From Rachycentron canadum (taxonomy: Eukaryota > Chordata > Actinopteri > Carangiformes > Rachycentridae): 64,000 nt of DNA. Both the position numbers and the translations under genes were made by a program. Location of the stretch: positions 25,165,498 to 25,229,497 of the forward strand of contig CM076650.1 of NCBI GenBank assembly GCA_038496675.1, given 5' to 3'. Shown here piece after piece: positions 40,401 through 54,200 of this stretch; position 1 is the first letter of the stretch, and each line of letters begins with the position of its first letter. The notes under the pieces were generated by a model. The model ran no database searches. It worked only from the letters and a program-made list of their open reading frames with translations, and was not told the DNA's origin.

Positions 40401-43400
40401 AAACCCATCATGCATTGCTGAGGTTGAAATATAGAAATATACAGAAATTGCTTTGTAAATGCAATGCATGTAGAGGAAGTTCAATTGCATACTGCCTGAT
40501 CACTTAAGCCTAACCCTAGAGCGAAAAACTGAACTGTATCTCCATGATTATATTATTAGTGTTTAACTGTGTCCAAAAAGATGTACTTACCAGTAGAAAC
40601 GATTAGGAGCCACTCTTTCATGCACAAGTTGCCACCTCCTCCCAAACTCCACTGAGCTGTAGAGCTGCGGCGAGACAACCATTCATCTGTGAGAATTCAT
40701 TCGCACACCGTCAAAACAGCTGATCAAATTTCCCATTCTGGCCCCACAAGGCGTATTACGGTTAAATACTGTGTTCGCCCTCCAAATGATATGGCTGTTT
40801 GTTTTCATCATCGATTTCCTTAGGACCTCAGTCATCCTTGTAGTGTAACGACAAGTGGGAGATTAGCTCTCTCATGCAAGCACAAGCTCATGCACACGTG
40901 CACGCACACACACACGCACACACACACGCACACACACACACACCCACTGTACCTACAAGTTCTTTATTTGAAGCAACCACATTTGATTAGAATTCCTACC
41001 AAGTTCTAATACTGCAAGGGAATAACATGTCTTCAGGTCATTTGGGGATACAAGCATTGTATGCCTTCTCACATGACCACACATTATCGCACAAAAGATT
41101 TTTGCCAAACACAACGAATGGAACTGTAAAGAAACTAGAGAAATGTGTCTTGCTGTAACAAGTCTGTGAACAGAACAGACAAATGAGCAGCCGGGCCTGG
41201 CAGGTAGTCTCAATATAGCCACAGTTCACTATTCAGTAAATCACTGAATTGTTCAGATTTCACCACAGGACACAAAAAGGGGGGGGGGGGGTTTCAGTGC
41301 AAAGGCTCTTCCAAACTTAAGACATCAGTTTGGCATCAAATGGACTTAAGTTTATTTATGAAATTCATTAATTCTTCCCAATGCTGTGTATATGCATATG
41401 TATTAGGACAGGGACAAAGATCTCAGGAATATGTATCCTTGCAATTTATTGAGTAAAACTAAACTATCCATGTCTAGATAGTGTGTCATAGAGGCTATGT
41501 GGAATGAAAATGAGATTTTATAACTTGAGTGGTCCAACCCTTGCTGCTTCAAATCAAATAAAACCAAGTGTGCTGTTTTGCTTTTGCTTTTTTTTTTCTG
41601 ATTCTGTTGCTATGTACACAAACAACTTTGACAGAGTGACATACACACACATACCTGCATCCTCTGACAAAGCACAAAGACAAATCTGTGTACTCTGTAG
41701 CTTACAGCTGGATTTTAATGAGGCATACAACTTCAGTGTTTTACCCTGGAAGTTTTCTATTTTAAGCATGGGTAGCCATGCACAACGTGTAGCTAACCAT
41801 TCATTCACGAATAACAAAAACTGTAACTGTTTGTTTCATTTAATTTATTTTCTAATTGTATTTACTTATTCTATCAGAGAGGCAAAGTGCTGGCCCGCAT
41901 TCAAAATGCATCCATGGAAACACATCTCATTCAGATCATCACTGTCAAATCAATAATTCTCAAAAGGAGTGTCACTATGCTTAAATGCCATAACACACTC
42001 TTTAACCATAAGAATTAACTTCTCACCCACTTGAAAGTGACAGTATATAACTGTGAGGTGTGATTTTAATGCAGCTGTGAACCACATATATTTTCCTCCA
42101 AGATGTGATCAAGATGACACTTTGATCATTCTATAATGGGGACGTGCATACCATGCATGCAGTCTGCATTGTGACTATTGTACATGTACAGTATATTCTC
42201 AGGACAAACAGGGGGTGATGAGATTTCCATGACATCCATGCTAAGCTGTAATGAGCAGATGCACGCTAAAGGGAATGAGGTGGATGGGGTTGCAGGAAAT
42301 CACTTTGACGAATTATCCTCCCACAGCAAGCTAGTATGTGGCCAAGCAAGTGGCCGCAAAGAAGCGGCGAACAGGATATGGAAGGGTTTGGGGTGACAGG
42401 GATGGGGGGGGGGGCGCTCAATCAACAAATGTATCAGCACCGCTAAAAGGAGGTGACAAAATTGAAGGAGCAGCAGTTTTGAGGTGAAGATGCGAGGGAG
42501 TTAGGTCTCGTGAGAGAGTGAAGGAGAACGTCGTTGCATATGTGAGGGTGATCAAGTCAACGCCTGACATACAGGGAGTCAAACTACATGCACACAGTTA
42601 GTGGACCACAGTCTTACAGTTATTCTAAGCAAGATGACCTGAATGAGAAAACAATTTGCCACAAATTTGGTTTGAGTCTTGTGATTAATTATAGTTATTT
42701 ACCAGTTCAAAACATGCAGGACCTTCTTTTTAGGATATTTTAGCAATTCAACACTACTGGTCTGTAAAATATTGAGCCAGAACAAATTCAGTTTTAAAAT
42801 ATAATAATGTCTTTGGAGCATTTGTGCTAATGCTTTCTATCAAGCCCCTGTTTGTCCGTGTCTGACATCAACTTCAATTTGAGGTTTCGAGATGTGGTTT
42901 AACCCCTTGACTGGCGCATTGCTGCTTTACTATAACAATAGCACTAACTAGTTAGTTAATCTTTTTTTGGTTATACAAATTTTGATTCCCAAAGTCAAAA
43001 TAGTAACTTACTATCTCATCATTTTGACTTAAAGGTACATTAGTTCATGGTTTGATATCCGCAGGAAAAAATATTTTTGATTTTTAAAGACAAAAACCAT
43101 TTCATTATAGTTTTACATCTCGCTCAGGCCTCACTTAGATTAAGCAACGATAGGTCAGCGAGCAGATTGACTGACTGAATGATTGACTGACTGTTTTCTG
43201 AGTGATCAAATGAAAATATAGCAGATTTCAGATAATCGCTCAGAGAGACCAAATCGTGCAAGGCTGGACGGTAGACGTAGGCGGGCCAGAAGGTGGCATG
43301 GTCGAGGGTGTGGATATCACAACATTACAGAAGTCCGGATGGATGTTTGGATACTTTTACAGTATTAATATAGCACCTAGATTTGCTTTTTAGTCAAAAG

Positions 43401-44256
43401 ACATGGGGATCTCACTTTATACGTTGTGGGACACATTGTCCACCTCTCTCCGAAAGGTGTAACAGAATCTCACATTTATCCAAGTTGCTCTGTGGCATTG
43501 CATTTCCACATTGTTCTGCTTATCTGACTTAACACTTGGCTCATTCTGTGCTGAAGGAAATGCTCAACTAGCCTTGCCTGCTCTCTAACCTTTTGGTCGT
43601 GGCTGTAGGCGAGAATCCAGTCTTCCTGCTCGGGGTGGAAGAGCAGGCTGAGGATGTAGAAGTTCAGCCGGTACTTCTGGTAGGTTCCTCCCTCATCCGA
43701 GCTGATCAGCAGACTGTTCTCCACTTCTGGATCAGTTAACAGCATGATCTGCAGTAAGCAAAAGGATGAGACATCAGGGACGATAGCGACGATCGGTTGA
43801 GCTCAACAAAGAAGTTTTTGTTTAACATTTACCAGAAAACCACAAAACAACCCTTCAAAAATCCTCAGTTTGATTTGTTGTTATTGTTGTTGCACTCACA
43901 AACCACGGAAGCAGGTTCATAGGAAGGACATGCAGAGTTATGGGTCCAAAATTAACACTTTCCTATTCTTTCTTACCTACCATCAAACTACAGGATTGAT
44001 AGGATACAGACAAATTTCCTAATTCTTACACAAACAGACCAGCTTTTAGCGGGTCACAGTGACATATACAAACAGACTATGGGTCAAACGGTCGTCTCCA
44101 GAGGAGCAACAAATGCACACAAGATCGGAGTGAACAACCAAAATATTCATTTGTAACAATGTGAGTCTGGCTGTCTGGCTCGATACCTGTTTGTTACTTA
44201 TATAGAGAAACTAACACAAGAAGAACTGTGATTGACACTAAGGTGTGATTCCTGGA

Positions 44257-44288
<32 letters not shown>

Positions 44289-47200
44289 TGAGTCTATCTC
44301 CAGTCTTAAGTCTTCTATCCTAAGTGAAAATCAGCATTCTTCACACAAGGTAACAGACACTATAGATATCCATAATGTCTTATGATTACGTCCTATGTCA
44401 CTTGATGATGATTACTTTTGAAGGATGTAAGCCTTTCTGTCACTATTAGTGCCATTAGGTTTATATGTTGTTCCATTTAATGCTTTATGGTCATAGTGGA
44501 AGATGCATGTGGGAGTTTTATAGATAAACTCGAGATTAAAAGGATTTGAAAGTTCTTTGCTCCTCTCGATGAAACCAGAGAAGATGATTAATGTTAACAT
44601 ATAACAGTCTCCTTTGGATGAAAGTAAAACTCTTGCGATCAACTCACATTGATTTGCTGCTTCTTTTGCACTTTGTCTCTTCTTACTTTTCTTGCTCTGC
44701 ACACAAGATCTTTTCACATTATAAGCCAATTCAAGACCAACTGAATCAAGAAGCGCTTGTTGAAGATTTTAAAATTATTTTCACGATTTGATTTTTGAAG
44801 GTCACCTGGCCGACGCCAGGCCTTAAGGTAATTCGAACTGTGATCAGTCTGCAAACAAGCCTACCGAGAACTCACCAAAAAAGGGAACCCCGCTTGCACT
44901 GCCATGAGCATGAGACTTCATTGAAGTTGAAGCCACTGAGAGACACTGGCAGAGCCGTTGCCTCAGTAACGTACGTAACAGTACGTCAGTACGTCTCCAC
45001 CCAGAGTCCGCCATCGAGATTACTGGTCAACTGCTTTGGGTTCCAGCCAAGGGTCTGCGGCTACACTGCAACTCACAGTAGAGCTTAACATTTAATCATC
45101 AGACTCCACCGGTCGACATAGTAGCCTTGTAAATTATCATTTAGCTCTGTTGCACAGCCATTTTTGTAAACAGCCACATATTACACAGAACAACATATTC
45201 TCTCCCACCACTGTCAAATTCATTATACCTCCCACTGCTTCACACTTCTCCAGCTCCATTTTTATCCTGCTAATTATTAAACTTATTATCTTGAACCTGT
45301 TTCTTTGAAGTGGAGACTAGAGATCCATTTACTCGAAAAGTCATGGCTTCTGATTTTAGACTGATTATTTGAACTTTTGATTAATAAAATCTTGTCCATT
45401 TTAATAAGGGTTGCAAACACTGTGCCATGGTACTTGACGTGTGAACACACAGTGTAGACATATTTGTATATAAATGTATTTAATAATAAACAAGGCTAGG
45501 TTAAAGTAAGAAAAACAATAGATAAAATAGATCAATTAGAACAATATTGAAGTGGCAGCAATGTCTCTCCCGAGATTTGATCTCAGAACAGCTTTCTATC
45601 TCATAAAGGATCTTTTCCTGTATATATTCATTCATCGCTGTTGACTTGTGACTGCAACAGCAGGGTGTTGTCTCTGGAAGCTGACTCGTTGCTGTTCATT
45701 TTTATGGGTGCAGCAGCATTAGTTGGAGTTCCGACGCCCGTTGACGGTAATCCTGGAACCTTTGACAAGCTACAGTCAAAGTGTGCTTTTCAAGATGTCC
45801 TTAACTCTGCCCCAGTGCAGGGGCTGCATCCTTTGTCAGATGCGGTCTACAAAGTTGCGGCCCTTCATATCTGTCGTAGTCCGCAAGGGCCAAGATGAAA
45901 TGAGGTCAGGTTTGCGGAGGATTTTTGCTTTTGCACCAGCTGTGCCCGCCTTTACCGTGGAGTCACGGCGCACGGCTCCTGCTGCCGAGTAACATTGACA
46001 ACACATGACTTTTTTCACCAAGATTTAAGGTTTTAGGGTCCTTGGTTTTAATATTTGCACATATTTGAATTTCATTTAAAATTGTGATCTCTCAATTCAG
46101 TCGGTGTTGTTTGCTTCCATTGATGGTTTGCTTTCAACGATCCACCCAAGGGAGCCTCCGTTGCCTGGAAGAGGGACGCATTTCTGGGCTGCGTTTGAAG
46201 GAGCCCTCGAAACGGAACAGCCAAATAAAGCTGATGAGACGCAATCGGCCTTCAAACGCAGCCTCTGAAGGATGCAGCCTCTGGATTGGGACACGGCTCT
46301 TAAGACATGTTTAGAAACCAAGCCTTGAGAGGCAGCTGAAGAAAGTAAATGAGTAGATTATATTGCATTTACTTCTTCGACAGATATATATATTCAAAGC
46401 ACCTATTACACACCTACATCTATTTCGTAAGTACAAGAGGATCGAACAAGGAAGTGCACGAAGGCAGATGAGAACAGCCTGGACCCCGATTGCGTTGTTT
46501 ACAGGCGTGGTGCTGCCAGACGACATTATTTCGAGGAAGGCGATGGCCAAGAAGGAGCATAAAGCTGTATGATCAAGTAGACGGGCGCAGACCCTGAAGT
46601 CACTCTCGAGGCAAGTGTTAGTGACTTGAATTTGATTTGTACATCCATAGGTAGCCTGCGTAAGTGGGTGAGCAGTGGAACGAAGATATGAAGAGATAGG
46701 ATTCAAACAGAGAAAGGACTCTACTGGAGAGTGCTGATAGAAGGAAGCGTCAGAGGCTGTTGAGAGCTCCAGCAAAATAACGTCTCAGGAACTGACCTGC
46801 AGCTCTGACTGCCCTAAGACTTTAGGAAATTATACTGCTTTTCTGCCTTTCTTATTTCATGAGTTGGACAAATTGCCGGTCTCCGCTCTGTCAAGCAGCA
46901 AAACACTTTCAACTGCAAAAAATACAAAATACAAATTTATTGAGCAACGTGAGACAGATGTTTGGGTTTGGGTTTCACATGGAGAGAAGCAGCTGGGAGC
47001 ACCGGCACAGATGCTGTGAGATGCGCTGCTGTGAACAGGGCCAGCAGAAAAAAAAAAAAAAAGTGTTTTACTCATAAAAGATGTCCATCAAATCAATCTG
47101 TTCAAATGTACGCTTCATTTAGAATATTTTCAGCACTTTATCTTCCCTTGAAGTGATGTTTGGCTGCTTCTAATTAAAAATAACATTAATTATTTTCACA

Positions 47201-48234
47201 GCAGAGATAAATAAATAGCCTTAAGAAAAAGAAAAAAAAAATCCCAACATGTGAGTAAAAATAACATAAAGAGGTAATTATATTTTCCAAGAAATATAGA
47301 AATATAACAAATACTGCAACTGATTCCTTTTGATATTATGAGCGAGGAAAGGTTAACATTAACATTAAGTAAATACAGATAAAATAAAAATACACGAGCC
47401 GGCTGCTCGGCTGCCGCTGCTTTCAATACTATATTCAACTGTATTCGATAATGATGTTTCTTTTGTTAGAAGCTATTCAGATCAGCTCGTTTCTTTAGAT
47501 TTGCTGTTACCTATGCATCCTCTCTGTCTCTCGCTCTCGCTTGCATGATGTGTCAGATGTTATTGTTGTCATTCATCTGCCTCTCATAGAAAGAATAATA
47601 CATGTAATGAAAGTGGGTGCTGTCAATTAATTTGCTGTAATGGAGATGAGATTAGTGAACCGGAAGTCCTTCTTTGCCTCCCCGCAGCTTCAGAGTAGCC
47701 TCTAACAAGGGGTGTAGACCGAAGCCTACAATTTGCACCCATACGTGGTCCAGGCACGTGACGTTTGGATGACCGATGGCAGAAACGCGATCACTCAGTC
47801 AGGGACATTTGCCATTATAGGTCTGACCCTGCTGTTGCAGTCCATCCACAAATGCGGGAATCTGCGGTTATTTACTTGTGCTGAATTCCTATCCATTTGT
47901 CTGCAGTACTGAAAGGACAGAACACAGAGATGTGAAGGTACAGATGGATAACTGCCATGTAAAGCATGTTATTACAACTGTGATTTGAAAGTTGAAAGCT
48001 CCTTTGTCACATTTCTACTGATGATGGCATAACTCAAATAATAATTTCTGTGTTAGGCTTAATCATATAATCAGTTCCTATCTATCCAACAGCAAATGTG
48101 CGTGCACGTCTTTCCTCTTTGTGAGCGGTATGACTTTGTGTGACTCATCGTTCAGATTGTTTGCCTGTACCTTAAGCTAAGTAAGGCCTTAAAAGCAATT
48201 ATTTCCCATGAGCTTCGTTCTTTTCTTAGAGGCC

Positions 48235-48271
<37 letters not shown>

Positions 48272-51200
48272 AAATTCTGGCCAGTCCCCCCCCAAAAAAA
48301 AAAAAAAAAAATCACAAATGAACCCCCAGATAATATCAGATGCAAATATAATTGAATCAGTGTATCTCAAGACACAAAACCACTCTCTCTGGGAGAGTGC
48401 ACAGTAGCAGAAGGTTTGCACAGGCACATACGTGGGTGTGCACCTCTATGAACGTGTGTGTTTGTGCTGGTGAGTCAGGAAGTCTATAGCCAATGCTGGC
48501 AGTTACAGATACCCACGCTCTCATGTAAAGCCTTGTTCAAGGTGCTAAAAGCCTACTCGAATGTCTACTTGAGTGTAGACATTTAGTGGTCAGCTCAAAA
48601 AAGATAAATACTCTGGTCAGCTCTCACTTAGTGGTGTAATTTCCACTGGGGACATATTCCCCTCGCTTTGCAATGTCCTGTTTTACTTCTATTGTTTTTA
48701 TTGTTGCTGTAGATTTTTTTTTTTTACAAAATTCTCTATGGACATTGCACTCTTACTGACCAGACACCAAGGTAAAGGCTATAGAATAAAGGGTTTGATA
48801 AAAAAAAAAGAGAGACTTAAAGATGCTGTTATATTGCAGTTAAGAAGATAGCTTGTTCAAAAAACATGCATATAAACATGCATATAACAATACGTGGTTT
48901 TAGACAGAGTGACGGCAATCTGGGACAACAGACGTGATGTAACGCAACAGCCTGTCCCACCATATCAGTTCTTCCTTTTACACAGACATCCATCCAGCTC
49001 TGTGACTACATCTGCTGCTGGCTTTCGACACGGAACAACAATGACCTCCATATTCTGTGTCTGTGCATTTTACACTGAACAACAGAACATTCCCATCTTG
49101 AATAGGCAGTTGCTGCATCTTAGTTGCCATCAGTAATTGCAGTGCGCTTATGGCAATGACCTTATCAAGCAGCTGTAAATTATGTGGCCATTGTATTGCA
49201 GACTTTTGGTTCTGATCTACAGAAAATGAAGGTACCTGGAAAAAAAAAAACAAAACAAAAAAAAAAAGAAACAAAAATGATTTTAGCGTCTTAACAATAC
49301 GCAGGTTAACACTGCATTTCTGTCATTTTCTATCCACGTGTATCCACCGTCTTTTTTTCTGCACACACATACACACGGCAGCGACATGTCTGAAACTATC
49401 ACCAGAGAGTTGCGAGTCCGTGCGACCGCTCGAGACACGTCCCTCATGCGTGTCAGACGTGTCTCACACAGGCTGCGTGGCTGCTCTTAACCTGTTCACA
49501 TGGGTGTCAAAATTAAAGTTTCCATTACTGTCACACACAGGTTAGATAAGCGGTGCGGTTTACAGTTCCACCTGTTATTCCTGAATCCCTCATATGTTGC
49601 TGCTATTGAGGTCTTAAGATTGTTTTATTTCTTTTTAAATGTGTTTCTCGATTTTTGAATACGCTTTGTCAGGGGACATTCAAACGATAAGCTGACAGAG
49701 CTGAATGGGCATTGATTTGCTAGTTTTTTTTTTTGTTTGTTTGTTTGGATTGCGAAGGTCCAACTCTGTTAATTACAGGCCATTACAAAGCTGTGTTTGG
49801 AATTCAGTTTTTGTAATGCCTCTATTGCCAACAGGTTGACAAGTTGTTTTGCAAGTGCAGAACGCAGAGGCATTTAGCTTTAGTTAGAGATGGCCTTTGG
49901 CAAGACAATCTCTGTGTGCCCATAATGTCATCAAAGAGCACTGGGAAGGAGAATCTACACCGCTCAGTCAATACCATTCTCAGTATGCCAGCATATGGCA
50001 AAGTGTATCCTGTCTCTCACACTAGTGAGCAATTTGTCTGTAGTCATTTGACTAACTACGGCCATGGTGTGTTCATCAGTCACAAAAAGCAGGGGTATTG
50101 CCAAATGCTAGCCAATCAAATGCACTCAGACACTGTCTGAACAAAAAAAAAAAAAAAATCCCAATTAACATTTTCCTCAGTTCCCTGGAACTGCAACACA
50201 GCTGGAATAGCAGACAACTGGCTTGATCCTTTCTGGTGAATGGGGGATTATACAAAAAGGTTTGGTATATAAGAATACAATGAAGAGAGAGGGAGAGAGG
50301 ACAAAGAGGAAGGAACAAATGAATACATAGAATGACAAAACATAGGACCACACAAAGAATTTCAACAGTTTGTTCAACATGCTTGGGCACTTTCTCTTAA
50401 ATCAGCTGTTTAGTGGATATACAGGTTAAGAAGAAGACAGCATCTTAATTAAATTAGTTAATATTTCCAAATTCATGCAGTTGCACTGTGCACTGTGATT
50501 CCTCTATAAATCTACGTCTAATTTTCAGTGACACCCTGCAGTCAACAGCTTTTTTATTACTTTCAGCCTTTTCAGAAAAAGATAACAAAGAAATGGGTTT
50601 TTACACTGATTTTACCCAATTACTATTTATTTATTCTTTCTCAGCCAAAAAAAACTTGTAAGCAACGTCCACCTTAGGTTACAGTTTTGAACTGGGACTG
50701 ACAGATCCAGCAGAAACCCACATGACAGCCACTATCTCCTAACTGCTTTTGTCTTTTTGTAGCCAGTACGAATACCTTAAATGTTCAAGTGCCCCTCTGA
50801 CTCATATTCATCAAGGTGCAGATGTTTTTCAAAGAACCAGCAAAAAAAACACAATGAAAGGAAGTAAAGTACAAATCGCTTTGCAGCACCACATCTAGTT
50901 TATTCATTCACTGCGCGCACAGTTTATATGCTATGAAAGGACAGGATTCTCTGGGTTATTTTGTAAAACGTTCATCCAAGGTAATTGTGGATTATTTCAC
51001 TTCAGCAGGGGCTGAGGGAAAGGGAGTGTTAACCTTCAACCTGAAGCTTTGAAGGTTTCATACTCTTTTTAGGCCTTAACCCTCACCTCAAAGGCTTAAA
51101 CATTTGCCAAGCTCTAAACAAGAACTAGCTCTTAATGACTTATCTGGTTTAATAAAAACATAATGTGTAGCCCTGTAAAAAATCAACTCCTATTAAAATG

Positions 51201-54200
51201 ATGAAGAAAGCAGTTAAAAATGGTTAAAGTTGGCACATTGACATTTATGGTGTCCCTATTTCTTTCAATCCAAATGTGCATCAAGTAACACGCAAGAAAG
51301 CATTCCAATTTCCAAGTGTCTGATTGGGTTTGCTCGTCTCTGAGTTGCTTAGTGAGTGAAATTATTAGTATTAGTAAAATTGCAAAGGCCAAAAACATCT
51401 TTTCATTCATCATCCACAGAGTTTCTAGAGATGAAAGCTAGTTTAGCTAGGCTTTCATAGCCTAGCCTGTTATCTTAGCCTGACCTCTGCCTGCACTGGA
51501 ACTGCTTCCAATGTGGCTTCATTTGCTTGCCTGGACAAGAGGTGGGTGGTGAGGGTATTGAGTAAGGTAAAGCCTGATTTTCCTGATGTCATATAGAGGA
51601 AAGTGACGTGGGTACAACATGCTCAGAGAAGGATAATTGGTTGTCCAACATGACATCCAGGTTTTTTTGAGACTTTGGTTGCGGTGGGGGATGAAGAGCC
51701 AATTGTGATATTCATATCATGATGAAGAGACTGATTGGCCAGGACGACTAAGAGTTCAGTCTCAGCGAGGCTTAAATGAAGGTAATGTTCCTTCATCCAT
51801 GCCTGTGACAGTGGTGTCGTTGGGTGGGAATGGCAGGTATAGCTGGATGTTATCAGTGTAGCAGTGATAAGAAAAGCCATGCCAGCGGATTATTGGACCC
51901 ACAGAGGTGGTCCCAGAACTGAAACTTGGGGCACCCCAGTGTGGACAGGGTGGGCTAGGGTCATCTGCTCTTGCCACGACCCGGTGAAGGTGGGCCTGGT
52001 GAGGTACAAATAGCAGGATGTGGTGGCGGATGGAGGCCAGAGGTGCGGCTGATGAAGCATTTGCTATGGTCTGAGGACAACTTGACCGACAGTGTACAAT
52101 CACAAAATGGTCGATCACATTTTAAAAAATAAAGTCAAATTTACTTTAGAGACTAAAATCTTTGCTTCAAAATAACAAATACTTCCGAAAAGTGTAGCTG
52201 ACTAAAATTCATAAGTTTCCAAAAAAGTAATACTCAAGTAAAATCCAGATACAGAAACAATACAGTACAATTTGCTTTTGTCATCATTTTAATAGGAGAG
52301 TTCTTTTTTTTTTTTTTACAGCCAGGCCTACAAATAATGTTTTTATTTAACCAGATAAGTCATGAAGAGCTAGTTCTTGTTTAGAGCTTGGCAAACCTTT
52401 AAGCCTTTGAGGTGAGGGTTAAGGCCTAAAAAGAGTATGAAACCTTCAAAGCTTCAGGTTGAAGGTTAACACTCCCTTTCCCTCAGCCCCTGCTGATACT
52501 GGAGTCTCTGATTTCGGCTGCTCTGATTTCGGCTGCATTTATTCTTCAGTCTACCAGTCTTCCTGTCACTGCTGCTGAGAACCATCCGGCCGGTATGATG
52601 GTGCGACCACCATGCTCCATTGTGGGGTTGGTACTAGCCAGGTGATGGGCAATGACTGGTAATCACCAGACGCTGCGCTTGCAGTGCACTTAAAATGCCA
52701 CTTGGCAAACTCCTGATTGATGGAGGTTAGTTATCTGTCTCTCTGTATCTGTCAGAGTTCTTGGTTCCCTCCCCCATCTTTCCCTGATCTATGTCCTGCC
52801 ACAAAATTGAATCACAGAGGTCTGTAGAGAGAGACTCCCTTGGTTTTTGTGCCTGCAGTGTGAAATGCGGATCCCTCTAGACACTGGTGTGTATCTCAAT
52901 GAATTGTCCAATGAAATGAACACGCCACAGGTAGACTCAAATAAAGTTCTCGACTCATCTCAATGTAAAGAGCATGCACATGACAAAGGTCTGAATATCT
53001 CTAGTTTCAGGCAGAGTAAATATACAGAATTTAAAATCCAGACTAAAGCACATGCATGTCTTTTACCAAATGAAGCCAGAGAGAAAGATGTTTTTATTAA
53101 GCAAAATGACAAATCATTCGCAAAATAGTATAATTTTACTGGAAAAAATACGTGTGTAATGTTTTCTGATGGACCACATCAAAAGTTAGTTTGCTTTCTC
53201 ATTCTGATCACACAGATGGAAAAAAAAAATAATAATCAAAGTACATTGCTGGTTAGCAATGGGATCAATTAAATGGACAGATGGTGAATTAACAAGTGCT
53301 CAAAAAAAAAAAAAAAAAAAAAAATTGATTGTTATAAATAAAATAAAAGGCACTGGGAGATGTCATAATTTGGCCTCTGTATTGTTATGGGAATAGATGA
53401 AGGCCACAAACATTTTTATGATTTTCTACTTTGCCAGGAGTTCAAAAAGTTTGTTTACCACTGTCTTGGGCTCTAGACATAGTATTGTGGGAGACTACAT
53501 GTTTATGCCACTGGAGGCACTTATAAAGGACATTAACCATGCCACTGTCATTCACCGTAAACTCCTACTTTACAAAATGGTTATTACAAAGCTAATGCTA
53601 ACAGGCATAAAGAAAAGACCATCAGTATTACTAATGAGTCAACTGTACCCACCAAGTACAAAATGGACCTCTGTGTTTTCATGTGGAATCATGTAAACTC
53701 AGCACGACAGTATGCATTGACAGCACATAAAAAAATCAAATTACTCCTGCTCAATTTTTTTTTTAATGAATATTCATGACAAACACTAGCTATCAAACTC
53801 CATTGAGGTATGCGGCTCTGAGGACAGGACTTGAAAGCAAAACACGCTGATACACACATTCATGAATATCAGTTCTCCTCTCCACGCAGTCTCGCCCGTT
53901 GCACCGACCAGGTGCTTTCAACTGCTTGATCCGTCTCATATAAACCGAACTCCTACCTCTTGATCAAAGACATTTAAGCTTGGACAAATTGAATGCTGCC
54001 TGACATTTTAGCTCACCCAGACCCCTGCCCCATCTGACAAGCGGTAACATGTCAGTTTCTGCCTCTCAGTATAATTGGGTTTCCATTTCAGCTAGCGAGT
54101 TAGCTGCCCCTTATGGCGGTACATAAGTTAGAAGGCATACAAGCTGTGTGTGAAACCACAATGCTACAGATTCATTACGTATGAATGAACAGAGAGAAGA

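Larger units (their letters stand above)
40665..43589 (-). other. Intron 2
   Basis: 2925 bp. It contains a CA-rich tract at 40891-40942, G13 at 41279-41291 and repeat family D copy 3 (43050-43440). Nothing recognised in 41300-43000. Confidence 0.85.
51002..52496. mobile_element. Foldback structure: ~185-bp near-perfect inverted repeats around an L2 fragment
   Basis: Left arm 51002-51186 and right arm 52308-52496 are reverse complements with only a few mismatches, for example GCAGGGGCTGAGGGAAAGGG at the outer ends and CAAGAACTAGCTCTT near the inner ends. The 1.1-kb centre holds a minus-strand L2-like reverse-transcriptase fragment. Origin could be a foldback transposon or two insertions of one repeat in opposite orientation. 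Confidence 0.75.

Noticed and set aside
46311..46775. Minus-strand open frame of about 154 codons next to the MITE-like element.
   Set aside because: No motif or family match; no start, splice or promoter context. Probably the opposite strand of a diverged repeat.
52847..53128. Plus-strand open frame of 93 codons with plausible composition.
   Set aside because: It starts inside the end of the Tc1-like remnant, has no recognisable family and no splice context.
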